Below, one piece after another: positions 28,523 to 37,832 of a stretch of 64,000 nucleotides of DNA (positions are counted from its first letter, which is position 1; each line of letters opens with the position of its first letter). The notes beneath the pieces were generated by a model, which saw only the letters and a list, made by a program, of their open reading frames with translations, was not told where the DNA came from and made no database searches. The stretch is from Nocardioides agariphilus (GTDB lineage: Bacteria > Actinomycetota > Actinomycetes > Propionibacteriales > Nocardioidaceae), in the NCBI RefSeq assembly GCF_015352445.1, contig NZ_JADKPO010000002.1, forward strand, positions 62,001 through 126,000, read 5' to 3'. A program made the translations under genes and the position numbers.

Positions 28523-29079
28523 CTATTCACCCAGTTTGGTAACCGGCATGGCAGCTGGCTCAGGGATGAGTATCTCTTCCTGTTCTGCCTGCATCGCTTG
28601 GACGGTCTCCTCCACCACCTCTCGAACACTCCGAGGCGGGTCAGCAGCCGTGCTGGATCAGCCAGCAGCTCTGGAACCTCCGCGCTCATGCAGTGCTCAG
28701 GCGGGACGAAGGTCGGAGTGTGGAGCATGATCAGATGCGTGTCCTGATCCAGCCGCTCGAGCAGGAAGCGAAGCAGGCTCTTGTCTGCAGAAATGCATGC
28801 GACCCTAGAGGAGGCGTCAGGTAGTGAGCTCGCGATACCATTGCGCGCTTGCTGCGGCGCTGCCCACGCGATGATTGGACCTCGGCCATGCCGTCCTGAG
28901 GCTCTGTACCTATCGGATAGGTAATCCGATACGTGCGTGGGCCCGTAGGGTCTCGCCAGCGATGCGACAGAGAGCAGGATGGCTGGCTCTGCTTGCTGCC
29001 CTTGCGTTCCTTGATGAACCCCGTTGTGGCGCGCCTGCCGCGGGTCCTCCCGTCCGGACGGAGCGGCGACTCTGCGCGT
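28523..29079 (-). pseudogene. Frameshifted gene of unknown family
   Basis: On the minus strand a frame with protein-like composition runs from about 29079 (AILLSVASLARPYGPTHVSD, then HLIMLHTPTFVPPEHCMSAE) to about 28617. There the open frame changes to one reading VVEETVQAMQAEQEEILIPE and ending at TAG 28523. Joining the two gives a natural ending, whereas staying in the first frame gives an Arg-rich tail. No start codon is visible at the 5' end, where a stop precedes the frame, so the gene looks truncated as well. Function not recognised. Confidence 0.45.
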
Positions 29080-29287
29080 CTACGTCGATGCGCGCTCCGT
29101 CCGGATGCGCCCGCTCATGGCTGTTCAGAGAGCGCCAGCCTCTGACCGCAGAGGTCAAAGAGCCGCAGCCGTGCGGCGGAGCCGTGACTCAGCTCTCGGG
29201 AGCACTCGATCGCCCGCCATCGCGTCATCGCCGGCGGTCAGAGGCACACCGCGACGCTAGGCGAGATGGCTGGTGGACGCCAAGCCT

Positions 29288-29698
29288 TCAACTAATCAGC
29301 GGGAGAATGTGGTCCCTGATGAGCGTCCTTGACGCAGGCGTGTCGGACACCTTGGTCAAGGTCTGGCGGTACGACGACGGAAGCGTGACGGGCGCTGATC
29401 GAAGGTCACGCACCCAATCCACACCGACCCGGTGGCCGTCAGTTGACGGCTCGGTCACGACACCGATGGCTTTGACGAGCATCGTGCGGAAGTCGTTGTT
29501 CATCTGCTTCGCGACGAGCACGTCGCCGTGCTCCATGAGGTCGAGGTTCGGGGCCTGCTTCTGGTAACTCGGATCCGACTCCATGTCGTTCCAGCCCAAG
29601 ACCCACTCACCCGCTTCGATCCAGTCGTCGAGCATCTCCCGTGCTCCGTTGCCGTGCCAACCCCCGTGGATCGTCCCCACCATGAAGTAGTTGGTCAT
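29288..29698 (-). CDS. EVE/PUA-like single-domain protein
   Basis: 136 residues. MTNYFMVGTIHGG followed by GDVLVAKQMNND and IGVVTEPS, then VGVDWV, matches the strand pattern of EVE/PUA-like domains, which flip out and recognise modified bases in DNA or RNA. GAGGTGG lies 9 nt upstream of the ATG. It stands alone, without a nuclease domain, near other modification-dependent candidates. Assignment is by motif resemblance. Confidence 0.55.
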   Translation of the reverse strand: MTNYFMVGTIHGGWHGNGAREMLDDWIEAGEWVLGWNDMESDPSYQKQAPNLDLMEHGDVLVAKQMNNDFRTMLVKAIGVVTEPSTDGHRVGVDWVRDLRSAPVTLPSSYRQTLTKVSDTPASRTLIRDHILPLIS

Positions 29699-29907
29699 AC
29701 TGGCACCACCTCAAAACTCTCACCGGTCACAGTGCAGATTCGATGCTATCGGCCGGAATCGGGCGTACGGAAAGCCTCGCGAATGTCCGGTCATGGCCGC
29801 TGAGCGAGGGCTTCGGCTGGATCACAACGCGGCATGGTGACGCAGCGGTCGCCTGAGCGTACGCGCAGACGCCCGCTGCACGGGTGTGTCGTGACACCCT
29901 CCACGGC

Positions 29908-30235
29908 ATGCCCAACCAAGAGCCGATCGACCTGTCGTGGCTGACCCCGGACTACGGGCACCTCCACCCCGACGACATGCAGCATGACTCGGTCGACTGC
30001 GCGGCTGGTCGCTTCATAAGGCAGCTGGCCCTCTTCGAGTCCATTGGGTGGCTCACGCTCGCCGCGGCTGCCCCCACTAAGCCTTGGCCCAACATCGTGA
30101 CGAACAGCACGGCGATTTCTGGTACAGGTCAGGAAGCGGCTTCAGACGTTGCCGAACCGCGATCACGTGTACCTCCACCTGCACCTACTCGAGTCCGACA
30201 AGGTGCAGGTCGTGTTACGAGTCGCTTGTGACTGA
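29908..30235 (+). pseudogene. Frameshifted small gene, unknown function
   Basis: From ATG 29908 the frame reads MPNQEPIDLSWLTPDYGHLH and continues to about 30090. A coherent ending (PNRDHVYLHLHLLESDKVQV, stop at 30233-30235) is in another frame, open from about 30100. The two parts make a plausible ~108-residue protein with one frameshift between 30060 and 30115. No family recognised. Confidence 0.4.
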
Positions 30236-30381
30236 TGCCGGGCGTACGGGACCATGACTCCATCCTGATGCGGTGCATGCAGAGGTGGAACTTGGCCCGG
30301 AGTTGCGGGATTTGACTGCTCTCACGCCGTGCCTGAGTGCGAAGTCTGCGACGACGGAGACACAGCGTGCGTGCGGGGAAA

Positions 30382-30966
30382 CTACAGGTCCGTCGAGTAA
30401 AGCCAGCCAGTGAATGGGCCTTCGAACATTTCCAGGCCAACACTTGAAGCCGTACGGACCACTTGTTCGAAGGTCACTCCATCGACACTCGAACCTGTGA
30501 TAGCACTGGACACCCAGAACTGCGTGCTCCCTTGGTGGCCGACGAAGCCCGGATACGCTCTCTCGATCTGACTGATCTGCTGGCCCCCTGGGATGATCTT
30601 TATGTGCATCGGGCGCGGTTGATTTAGGGGTGCGATCGACGCGTGAATCTGGAGTGCCACTTGTCCGGGCCGGGGCATGAAGTAAACGCTGACGACCTTC
30701 TGCGCGATAGCGGTGGGCTCGCGACCCGCGTCGAGTGGCACCTCCCACCTCGTCGTGTTGTTTCCTTGTGGCACTGCGTGGCCGTTCAGAAACTGCCCAC
30801 TAATGGAAAAATCTTGGTTCAACCGATAGAAGACGGCGTCAATCCACGGCTGCTGGCTCGATCGGAATCGAACGCGGACGTCGCCGTCCTCGTCGAAACT
30901 CCAAGTCAAGCCTGCCCTGCCGAGTGCTGAGCCGATCTCGTCGGCGCTTGCTCGTGTCAGGTCCAT
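30382..30966 (-). CDS. Hypothetical protein, beta-rich
   Basis: 194 residues. The start MDLTRASADEIGSALGRAGL at 30966 is preferred because CAGGAG lies 6 nt upstream; an ATG at 30972 is in frame but abuts the same site. Composition suggests an alpha/beta fold of the YbjN or secretion-chaperone type (helix, then strands WSFDEDGDVRVRF and beyond), but no family is assigned. No signal peptide or membrane segment. Confidence 0.6.
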   Translation of the reverse strand: MDLTRASADEIGSALGRAGLTWSFDEDGDVRVRFRSSQQPWIDAVFYRLNQDFSISGQFLNGHAVPQGNNTTRWEVPLDAGREPTAIAQKVVSVYFMPRPGQVALQIHASIAPLNQPRPMHIKIIPGGQQISQIERAYPGFVGHQGSTQFWVSSAITGSSVDGVTFEQVVRTASSVGLEMFEGPFTGWLYSTDL

Positions 30967-30972
30967 GTCCAT

Positions 30973-31517
30973 CTCCTGGTATGCCGGGGAAGAGTCCGGA
31001 CGTGCCGCTAAGGCACCGTTGTCGGTTCGATCGTGAGCGCCCAGTCCGTTCGGCAGCGTATTGGAGCGAGCGTGTTGACCGCAGACATTGAACCGGTCTC
31101 ACATCGCGGTCACGCCTGAGGTGCCGAGATCGCCTGGACGTGCGAGCCGCGTGTTCGACCTGCTCTATATGTTGGTGCGACTCCCGGTCTACACAGCACC
31201 GGTCATCGCGCACGAGACTTGTCGGACAGATCATGGACGCCTTCCAGGGTGCAGACGACAGTGGCCTGCCTGTCACGGATGCGCGACGGGCTCGAAGGCT
31301 TCCTGACCAGTGCGCCTCAGGAGGCACCAGGCCATGCTCCGGGGGCAAGCGACCACCGGTCGGCACTCTTTGGCGACCCGCCAATTTCGTCGCGGACGAT
31401 CTCCAGCACCTCGCGGGAGGCCTCGACGACGGCGTCAAGGACTGGCTTCCAGGCCGAGTTGTGCTTCTTTAAGCCCGGGAGATAGATGTCGATCTGTCTC
31501 GTACGAGTGCGCCCTGA
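30973..31517. other. Gene-poor stretch with coding vestige
   Basis: No intact gene. On the minus strand, 31317-31500 encodes a plausible fragment (IDIYLPGLKKHNSAWKPVLD, EVLEIVRDEIGG) that lacks a start and is cut off by the oppositely oriented gene at 31518; probably the remnant of a displaced gene. Confidence 0.4.
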
Positions 31518-32876
31518 ATGCGCACATTGATCGTCAAGAACTACCTGCCGGCCGCCCGCAACTCCACTACGGTGCACGTCAGGGCCGTTGATCAGGGGGC
31601 AGATGTGATAACGGGCAGCAAAGTGCCGCGTCCCACCAAGGAGCGCCTGGCGAACGACGCGGCCGACGCGCTGGGTATCGCCCACGCCACCATGTCGCCG
31701 CAAGGCGGGACTGTCGTCAGCACGTTCCTCGATGACCTGCACCGGGCCATGTACGGCACCTCAACCGGAGGCGTCGACACCTACCGGAAGGCCGAGCGGC
31801 TGCTTCAGTCGCTCGGCCTCACGTACGACCCTTACTGGGACACGAGCGAGGCGGCCAACTGGGGCGGAGGAACCGTCACCGCGAGGACGTACTCGCGCAT
31901 CCGGTCGGCACTGCTTGACACGCCGCGGTGCTTCATCCTCAACGTCACAGACGCGCCCGTGGGAAGCAAGTGGGAGACGGACCATACGAGCGTCTACAGG
32001 TACGACGCAACCGTCACCGGGAGGCAGCCGTTCAACGACGCCGGGCCAGGGTCAAGGGTCCTGTACTACTCAACGAGCAAATCGACCACGAACAAGAAGC
32101 ACTTCGTCGGGCACGCCGAGGTCAAGTACATCGCCAACAACTGGGACCCGCCTTGGGAAGCTCAGTTGACGGGCTACACCGAGTTCGAGACGCCAGTCTC
32201 GATCGACGACGTTGCGATCACAGGCTGGAACCGGCAGCACGCCATCACCGAGATCGATTGGCTGACGTACGAGGCGATCGTCGTGGCAGGTGGCGTCAGC
32301 CCCGAGCTCGACGTCGCGTCGGAGACCCCAGACCCGGGCGGTGACGTGGTGGCGGAGCGCGTCGCGAAGGACTTTCCCGCGACCGTCCCTGCGATCCACG
32401 TCCCAACCGAGCTGCCGCTGGGTGAACTCCCGCTGCGGCCGCCACAGATACCGGAGTACAAGGAAGCCGCCAACGGGCGGGGAGTAGTGGGCGGACCGTC
32501 CATGCCTCCTCGCAGCCCGAGCGACCGCAAGAAGGACAAGGTCGCCGAGCTTCGCGCAGTCGAGGTGGCTATCCGCGGACTCGAGGGGGACGGTTGGACC
32601 TACTCTGCCGACCGGCAGAAGGACGGGGTCGGCTACGACCTCGAGTTCACCAGAGCCGGGACGACACTCAAGGTCGAGGTCAAGGGCATCCAAGGTTCGC
32701 ACCTAGTGTTCAACTTGACGCCCAAAGAGGCGTGGCGGGCGGAAACCGACCCGGACTGGGTTGTCGTAGCCGTCACGAGCGTGCTGTCACCAAGTGCGTA
32801 CACACCCCACCTCATCAGCCGAGACCGGATCGCCGCCGCATCGAGGGTCGTCACTGGCTTTCGACTCACTCTCTGA
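31518..32876 (+). CDS. EVE-like plus DUF3883 (NO VEIN C-terminal) protein, candidate modification-dependent nuclease
   Basis: 452 residues. Residues about 175-245 (GSRVLYYSTSKSTTNKKHFV followed by FETPVSIDDV) resemble a PUA/EVE-like or related modified-base reader. The C-terminal 110 residues (GYDLEFTRAGTTLKVEVKGI, then LVFNLTPKEAW) are a DUF3883 domain with the D...E-V-K signature of PD-(D/E)XK-like folds. The same C-terminal domain type ends the SNF2 helicase at 18.8-22.3 kb. Reader-plus-nuclease architecture suggests cleavage of modified phage DNA. No clear Shine-Dalgarno before ATG 31518. Confidence 0.65.
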   Translation: MRTLIVKNYLPAARNSTTVHVRAVDQGADVITGSKVPRPTKERLANDAADALGIAHATMSPQGGTVVSTFLDDLHRAMYGTSTGGVDTYRKAERLLQSLGLTYDPYWDTSEAANWGGGTVTARTYSRIRSALLDTPRCFILNVTDAPVGSKWETDHTSVYRYDATVTGRQPFNDAGPGSRVLYYSTSKSTTNKKHFVGHAEVKYIANNWDPPWEAQLTGYTEFETPVSIDDVAITGWNRQHAITEIDWLTYEAIVVAGGVSPELDVASETPDPGGDVVAERVAKDFPATVPAIHVPTELPLGELPLRPPQIPEYKEAANGRGVVGGPSMPPRSPSDRKKDKVAELRAVEVAIRGLEGDGWTYSADRQKDGVGYDLEFTRAGTTLKVEVKGIQGSHLVFNLTPKEAWRAETDPDWVVVAVTSVLSPSAYTPHLISRDRIAAASRVVTGFRLTL

Positions 32877-33024
32877 GCGGACCGTTGAGGAGCCGACGAC
32901 GGCTGCCTGGGTCCGTTCGGCGACGGAGGCCCTCAGAATCCGCCACCAGCTTCAGCGGGTGTGAGCTAGGTCAGTCGTCCAGCAGGTCGGCCAACCGGAG
33001 CACCTTCGGCACAGGATGGTGGTC

Positions 33025-33240
33025 CTAACAGGTTGGCGCGAAGCATCCTAGGTCCTCGGCGTCCTCACCGGCACCGCATGCGTGCCTTGCCTCATTGACG
33101 TACCCCCAGGTCAGTGTCCGCCTCGGCGCTGCCGGATGGGCGGCGACCCTCGCGGCCAGAGCGTCGGCGACCAGGCCGGCCTTGAGCCCGTCGGGCCGTG
33201 CCGCCAACGTGATCGGCTCGACGTACTATCCGGGACGTCG
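33025..33240 (-). pseudogene. Possible IS30-family transposase remnant
   Basis: A minus-strand frame (LKAGLVADALAARVA, then PAAPRRTLTWGYVNEARHAC) resembles the IS30 transposase segment in which an alpha helix precedes RSLTWDxGxEMxxH. The rest of the transposase and any inverted repeats are missing. It lies in the 470-bp gap between the DUF3883 and DUF262 genes, which otherwise shows no gene. Confidence 0.35.
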
Positions 33241-33345
33241 TCGCTCACCAGTTGCCCGGGCTGGACTGGTTGTCTCTGTTCCTTCAACCCCTGACGTCGC
33301 CATCCTTTGTGCTTGGGTTGTCCGGAGTCCATGGGAGAGGTCCTT

Positions 33346-35124
33346 ATGATCAAGTCAGCGAACCAGCATCCGGTCTTCAGCCTCATGAGCCCACAGTCGA
33401 ATGTGCTCTACAAGGTTCCTCCATATCAGCGCGAGTACTCCTGGCAGAGGGCGCAATGGGAAGCCCTGTTCGATGACCTGATCGAGGCCGAAGGTGCTCA
33501 CTTCCTGGGCACGATCATCTGTCTCGATCAATCGGTCGACGCCCTTGAGGCGACGGTCTTCGAGGTGATCGACGGCCAGCAGCGGTTGACCACGCTCACC
33601 TTGTTGATGGCGGCGATTCACTCGATCCTAAACGAGCAAGTCAGCGACCTAGACGAGGACGTCAAGATTGATCTCGTGAACCTCCGTCGGCAGATCGTTC
33701 GCAAAGGGGACACCGCCCCGAGGCTCACGCCTCAGCGTCAGGGCTCGAACTACAACGACTTCCTCTATGTCCTCGGACAGGCTGGCCTTCCAGTGGACGG
33801 GTCATGGACCGGATACCTATCCCTGCGCAAGATATACAAGTGCTTCCACCACTTTAAGGCGGAGATTCTCGAGCTCGCAGAGACCCGAGACACGTCCCCA
33901 GTTGAGGCGGCGCTTGACGTGCTCGCCGCCGTCAACAAGGCGATCATCGTCAAGATCGAGGTAGCCAGTCACTCCGACGCCTTCGTCTTATTCGAGTCAC
34001 TGAACAACCGAGGAATGCCTCTCACGCCGGTCGACCTCATCAAGAACCACCTACTTGCGCAGTCGGAGCGCAAGCAGGTGATGACAGTCGAGGACGCATT
34101 CAAGCTCTGGAACCAGATGCTCACCAGTCTCGGCGACAGCTATGCCAACCAGGAGCGGTTCTTGAGGCACTACTACAACGCGTTCAAGTTAGACCTCCCC
34201 CAGGTGCCGAATGCTCCAGTCGCAACTAAGGCGTCGCTGATCCGCATCTACGAAGCGCTGGTCAGCCACGACGTCGAGAACTTCATGGACGACCTTCTGC
34301 CAGCGAGCGCCGCGTACGGGCGCATCACCGGAGTCCTGGATGAGGAACAACCTCTCGACAAGGCCTTCGCCCAACTAAATCGCGCGCAAGCAGCACCATC
34401 GTTCGTGCTCCTACTTTGGCTCCTGCGACGTCGAGACACCCTGGTGATCGGCGACCCACAACTCGAGCGGGTCGCGTCACATCTGGTCGACTTCTTCGTA
34501 CGACGCAACCTCACCGGATTCCCGCAGACCTACGCCCTGCCTCGGCTCTTCATGGACATGATCACCGCGCTGGAAGGTGGCCAGTACCAAGGTGATGACG
34601 TCCCCGCCGCCGTCCTCAACAGACTTCGGCAAGCCTCGTCCACTGAGCAGGTCTTCCGCGAGCGCCTCCTTGGACCCGTCTACGAAGAGAACTCGGACGT
34701 CGCCCGCTTCGTTCTCGCGACACTTGCGGAAGATGCGATGACCAAGGAGTCGTGGCAGGACCTGTGGCGGCGAGAAAGGGGCCACTACGTGTGGACGATC
34801 GAGCACGTCCTGCCCCAGGGACAGAATCTGCCGGCGGGATGGATAGAGATGTTGGGCGGCTCAGAAGCAGCGGTGGCTGTTCAGGGCGAACATGTTCACC
34901 GCCTAGGCAACCTGACCATCACCGGATACAACAGCACGTTGTCGAACAAGTCCTTTGGCGAAAAGAAGCACCGCAAAGACTCTTTCGGCAGACCCATTGG
35001 CTACGCGAATGGGCTGTCGCTCAACGCCTATCTCATGGAGACCGAGACGTGGACGGCGGAACAGATAGAAGAGCGCACGGTACTGCTAGCCGACCAGGTG
35101 GCCTCCCGTTTTGCCCTCGCCTAG
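33346..35124 (+). CDS. GmrSD-type restriction protein (DUF262 + DUF1524)
   Basis: 592 residues from ATG 33346 (GGGAGAGG 5 nt upstream). The N-terminal DUF262 domain has VPPYQREYSW and the catalytic VIDGQQRLTTLTLL, whose DGQQR binds and hydrolyses NTP. The C-terminal DUF1524 domain has WTIEHVLPQ and HRLGNLTITGYNSTLSNKSF, an HNH-like His-Me finger nuclease. Fused GmrSD-like enzymes are type IV systems cutting glucosylated hydroxymethylcytosine DNA. Target modification here is unknown. Confidence 0.88.
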   Translation: MIKSANQHPVFSLMSPQSNVLYKVPPYQREYSWQRAQWEALFDDLIEAEGAHFLGTIICLDQSVDALEATVFEVIDGQQRLTTLTLLMAAIHSILNEQVSDLDEDVKIDLVNLRRQIVRKGDTAPRLTPQRQGSNYNDFLYVLGQAGLPVDGSWTGYLSLRKIYKCFHHFKAEILELAETRDTSPVEAALDVLAAVNKAIIVKIEVASHSDAFVLFESLNNRGMPLTPVDLIKNHLLAQSERKQVMTVEDAFKLWNQMLTSLGDSYANQERFLRHYYNAFKLDLPQVPNAPVATKASLIRIYEALVSHDVENFMDDLLPASAAYGRITGVLDEEQPLDKAFAQLNRAQAAPSFVLLLWLLRRRDTLVIGDPQLERVASHLVDFFVRRNLTGFPQTYALPRLFMDMITALEGGQYQGDDVPAAVLNRLRQASSTEQVFRERLLGPVYEENSDVARFVLATLAEDAMTKESWQDLWRRERGHYVWTIEHVLPQGQNLPAGWIEMLGGSEAAVAVQGEHVHRLGNLTITGYNSTLSNKSFGEKKHRKDSFGRPIGYANGLSLNAYLMETETWTAEQIEERTVLLADQVASRFALA

Positions 35125-35374
35125 GTGCGACGCGTCCGACCTCCATGCATTGACCTCCACCATGCACCGTCCGGGGGAGGTGCTCTCGGTCCGCCTGTGC
35201 CCACGGAGCGCCATATCAACTTGATCAGGCACCGCTGCGACGTCGTGCGCGGAGTATTGCTCAGCCCCAGCATCCTCTGGCCCGCGATCGCGCCGGGCAC
35301 GACGACGGCCCCCGGCTGGCGCGCTGACAACCCGTGACCTGGTCGCCCGATGGCGTTTCGCGCGACGATGAGGC

Positions 35375-36151
35375 GTGGAAAGGTCTCGTCTCGTCATCGG
35401 CCACAGGTACGCACTGCGAACCGGCGGCAAGCGGATGCAGGTGATCGAAGGGTTCGTCAGGGTGAGTTACCTAGGCGGAGCTCACAAGGCCCAGGTCAAG
35501 GTCAGGCATGAGAACGGCTCTCTGGCGGGATTGGAGGAGTGGGTCCGAACGCGAGACCTCGCGTGCGCCTGGTCGGATCTAGCGACTTTGGTCCGCGACC
35601 AGGCCAGGGCGGCGCGGCTGGACGCAGCCGACAGCCAAGTATGGGACCAGGTGACCGCAGAGGCTATCTCGGCGGTGATGATCGCAAGCGGGGAGTACAA
35701 CGGCTTCGCCCGTTCATGGAACACCCTTCCCAACACCGCTCGTCGCTTCTGGGCGCGAGCCGGCTTGGACGGATCCCCACTTGAGCATCACGCGGCCAAC
35801 TACATGGACCTCCACGGTCAGTGGCGGCTCTCCTTCCTCACCGCCTTGGCGGCCTGTCAGGGCTTTGCGGCCACGGAGCCGGAGTTGGTCGACCTGTATC
35901 TGCGCGACTGGGAGGACGAGTTGAGAGCCGAGGGGTTCCAGCCGGGCAGCCGCTATAGCCACACCGTGCTGCGCAAGTGCGCGCCGGCGCACGCTCTCGC
36001 TCGTGCCTGGACGCAAATTCCGCGAGGTGACGCCCTGGAGCGCGAACTTGGCCGACTGCAGGGACTCCTGCTGGCCGCAGCTGCCTCGCTGCGTCAGCAT
36101 GGCTGCGAGTCCGACGCGGCCAGGATCGAGCGCGGCATGCGAGGAGCCTGA
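35375..36151 (+). CDS. Hypothetical protein adjoining integrase
   Basis: 258 residues, GTG start at 35375. The N-terminal ~60 residues are beta-rich (VIEGFVRVSYLGGAHKAQVK); the rest is mainly helical with many Ala, Arg and Trp. No membrane segment or known motif. Ends 3 nt before the integrase gene, so the two are likely co-transcribed; a regulator or accessory of integration is possible but unsupported. Confidence 0.6.
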   Translation: MERSRLVIGHRYALRTGGKRMQVIEGFVRVSYLGGAHKAQVKVRHENGSLAGLEEWVRTRDLACAWSDLATLVRDQARAARLDAADSQVWDQVTAEAISAVMIASGEYNGFARSWNTLPNTARRFWARAGLDGSPLEHHAANYMDLHGQWRLSFLTALAACQGFAATEPELVDLYLRDWEDELRAEGFQPGSRYSHTVLRKCAPAHALARAWTQIPRGDALERELGRLQGLLLAAAASLRQHGCESDAARIERGMRGA

Positions 36152-36154
36152 CCA

Positions 36155-37372
36155 ATGGCCAGCATTCAGCCAAGGGTCAAACTCGATAAGGTCACCTGGC
36201 GGGTGCACTACCGGATCCCTGGCGGATCACAGCGGAACCGCACCTTTGCTATCCGCTCGGATGCGGTGCGATTCGTCGCGTTCCTGGAGGCGAACAGCCT
36301 CAACCTCGTGACACAAACCTCCCCGGCAACCGGGGCCACCGTGGGGGAGTGGGCCGCCACCTGGCTTGCCGGACAGGTGCACCTCAAGGCCTCGACACGG
36401 GAGCGGTACGCCGGGATCGTGCGTTCGCACATCGTCCCCACCTGGGGCCCGGTGCCTTTGGAACGGGTCACCCACGCTGGCGTGCAGGCGTGGGTGACCT
36501 CGCTGGCCGAAACGCGGTCCCCCGCCACGGTCCGCAAGGTCTTCCGTGTGCTGTCCCTGATCCTCGGCCTCGCCGTGCGGGACGGCCAGCTGCGGCGCAA
36601 CGTCGCGAGAGGGATCAACTTGCCACGGCCAGTGCGGCACGAGCAGCGGTTCCTGACCATTCCCCAGGTCGAGGCGCTGGCCAAGGAGTGCGGCCACCCT
36701 TCGTGGAACAGCAGGCACCGGCCGCTGGTCGACCGGCACTACGAGCCATACCGGCTCGCGGTTCTCTTCCTGGCATTCACCGGCGTTCGGTTCGGTGAGC
36801 TGGCGGCGCTACGGGTCGGGCGGCTCGACCCGCAGCGGCGGCGCGCTCTCATCATCGAGTCGGTCACCCAAGTGCAGGGCCATGGGATGGTCTGGGGCAC
36901 CCCGAAGATGCACGCGCGCCGCGAGGTTCCGATCCCGCGTTTCCTGGCGATCGAGCTCGCGGCCCACATCGAGGGCAAGGACCCTGGCGAGCTGGTGTTC
37001 ACCGGTGTCCGCAGTGGTGGCCCTATCCGTGTGTCGACGTTCCGCCGTGGTCACTTCGACGCGGCTGCCCAAGCCATCGGCGTTCCCGGCCTGCACCCGC
37101 ACGAGCTGCGGCACACCGCCGCCAGCCTCGCGATCGCCAACGGGGCCGACGTCAAGGTCCTCCAGCAGATGCTGGGCCACGCCTCGGCAGCCATGACACT
37201 GGATGTCTACGGGCACCTGTTCGATGGGCGGCTCGACGAGGTCGCCGACGCCCTGGAGCGTGCGCGGAACCGAGCGGCCTCGGAGATTGAAAGCGTCGCG
37301 GCGGCAGCGCACGCGGCAGGAATGGAATCGAACCCGGGCACATGGCTTCGGAGGACACCCGCTATCACCTGA
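36155..37372 (+). CDS. int: Tyrosine site-specific integrase
   Basis: 405 residues. The N-terminal AP2-like arm-binding region begins KVTWRVHYRI, followed by a SAM-like core-binding domain (TRERYAGIVRSHIVPTWG). The catalytic domain carries box I Arg (TGVRFGELAAL), box II HELRHTAAS and the catalytic Tyr in AAMTLDVYGHLF. All catalytic residues are present. The 3' end overlaps a tRNA-like sequence (37322-37386), the usual place of an attachment site in actinobacterial integrative elements. Either this end or the left end of an element lies here. Confidence 0.93.
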   Translation: MASIQPRVKLDKVTWRVHYRIPGGSQRNRTFAIRSDAVRFVAFLEANSLNLVTQTSPATGATVGEWAATWLAGQVHLKASTRERYAGIVRSHIVPTWGPVPLERVTHAGVQAWVTSLAETRSPATVRKVFRVLSLILGLAVRDGQLRRNVARGINLPRPVRHEQRFLTIPQVEALAKECGHPSWNSRHRPLVDRHYEPYRLAVLFLAFTGVRFGELAALRVGRLDPQRRRALIIESVTQVQGHGMVWGTPKMHARREVPIPRFLAIELAAHIEGKDPGELVFTGVRSGGPIRVSTFRRGHFDAAAQAIGVPGLHPHELRHTAASLAIANGADVKVLQQMLGHASAAMTLDVYGHLFDGRLDEVADALERARNRAASEIESVAAAAHAAGMESNPGTWLRRTPAIT

Positions 37373-37386
37373 GCTACGGGGGGCGC
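37322..37386 (-). other. tRNA-like sequence overlapping int 3' end (candidate attachment site)
   Basis: Reading the minus strand: GTAGCTCAGGTGATAG, then CTCCGAAGCC resembling an anticodon arm with CCG, then CCCGGGTTCGATTCC resembling the 5' T arm. D and anticodon stems do not pair well and the 3' acceptor strand is absent, so it is not a working tRNA. A tRNA-derived att core is the likely explanation; no matching second copy was found in the window. Confidence 0.5.
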
Positions 37387-37709
37387 AGTTGGAGAACGTT
37401 TCCGAAGGCCTGTTCCGCATCTGAGTCGCAGATGGCGCCTGGTCTGCAGAACGTCGGGTGCCAACGGGTACGCCTCGCCCACGCGGAGGCCCCGAGCGGA
37501 AGGGAGACCGAGAGGGCGGTTCCCACCATGCTCGTTTCGCCAAGCCGGTTGCCCTGCTTCGTCCTGGGCCCCCGATTCGACGGGCTGACGGCGCAGACGA
37601 GGGGAGCCAGACACGGAGGCTGGTCCAGAGCTGTCGCGACCAGGTTCAGCAGGAGGTGTGCTCGAGCGAATGTCACCAACCTTGTCACCGCTTCGCTAGG
37701 GTCCACCCC

Positions 37710-37832
37710 GTGGGCGACCGTCTTAGGGTGACTCTCGACCTGCTGGGCCCGCACTTCGTCGTGACCTGCCGCGATGCGGCCGAACGCACGGGCGACCGTC
37801 TGCTCTTCGAGGACGGGCAGGAGACGGTGTGA
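37710..37832 (+). CDS. 40-residue mini-ORF coupled to NERD helicase
   Basis: GTG at 37710 to TGA at 37830-37832, encoding a protein starting MGDRLRVTLDLLGPHFVVTC. TAGGGT at 37697-37702 puts transcription start at the GTG, so it would be leaderless. The stop overlaps the NERD helicase start (GTGA). This arrangement suggests a real small protein or a translational coupler. No family recognised. Confidence 0.45.
   Translation: MGDRLRVTLDLLGPHFVVTCRDAAERTGDRLLFEDGQETV

Noticed and set aside
31317-31742. Minus-strand ORF overlapping the DUF3883 gene
   Set aside because: Only the ~60 codons left of 31500 look coding; the 5' part is antisense to the DUF3883 gene. Treated as a vestige.
15283-37386. 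tRNA-Arg and int-proximal tRNA-like sequence as an attL/attR pair
   Set aside because: They share only generic tRNA features and differ in most positions; a recombined att pair should be nearly identical over the core.
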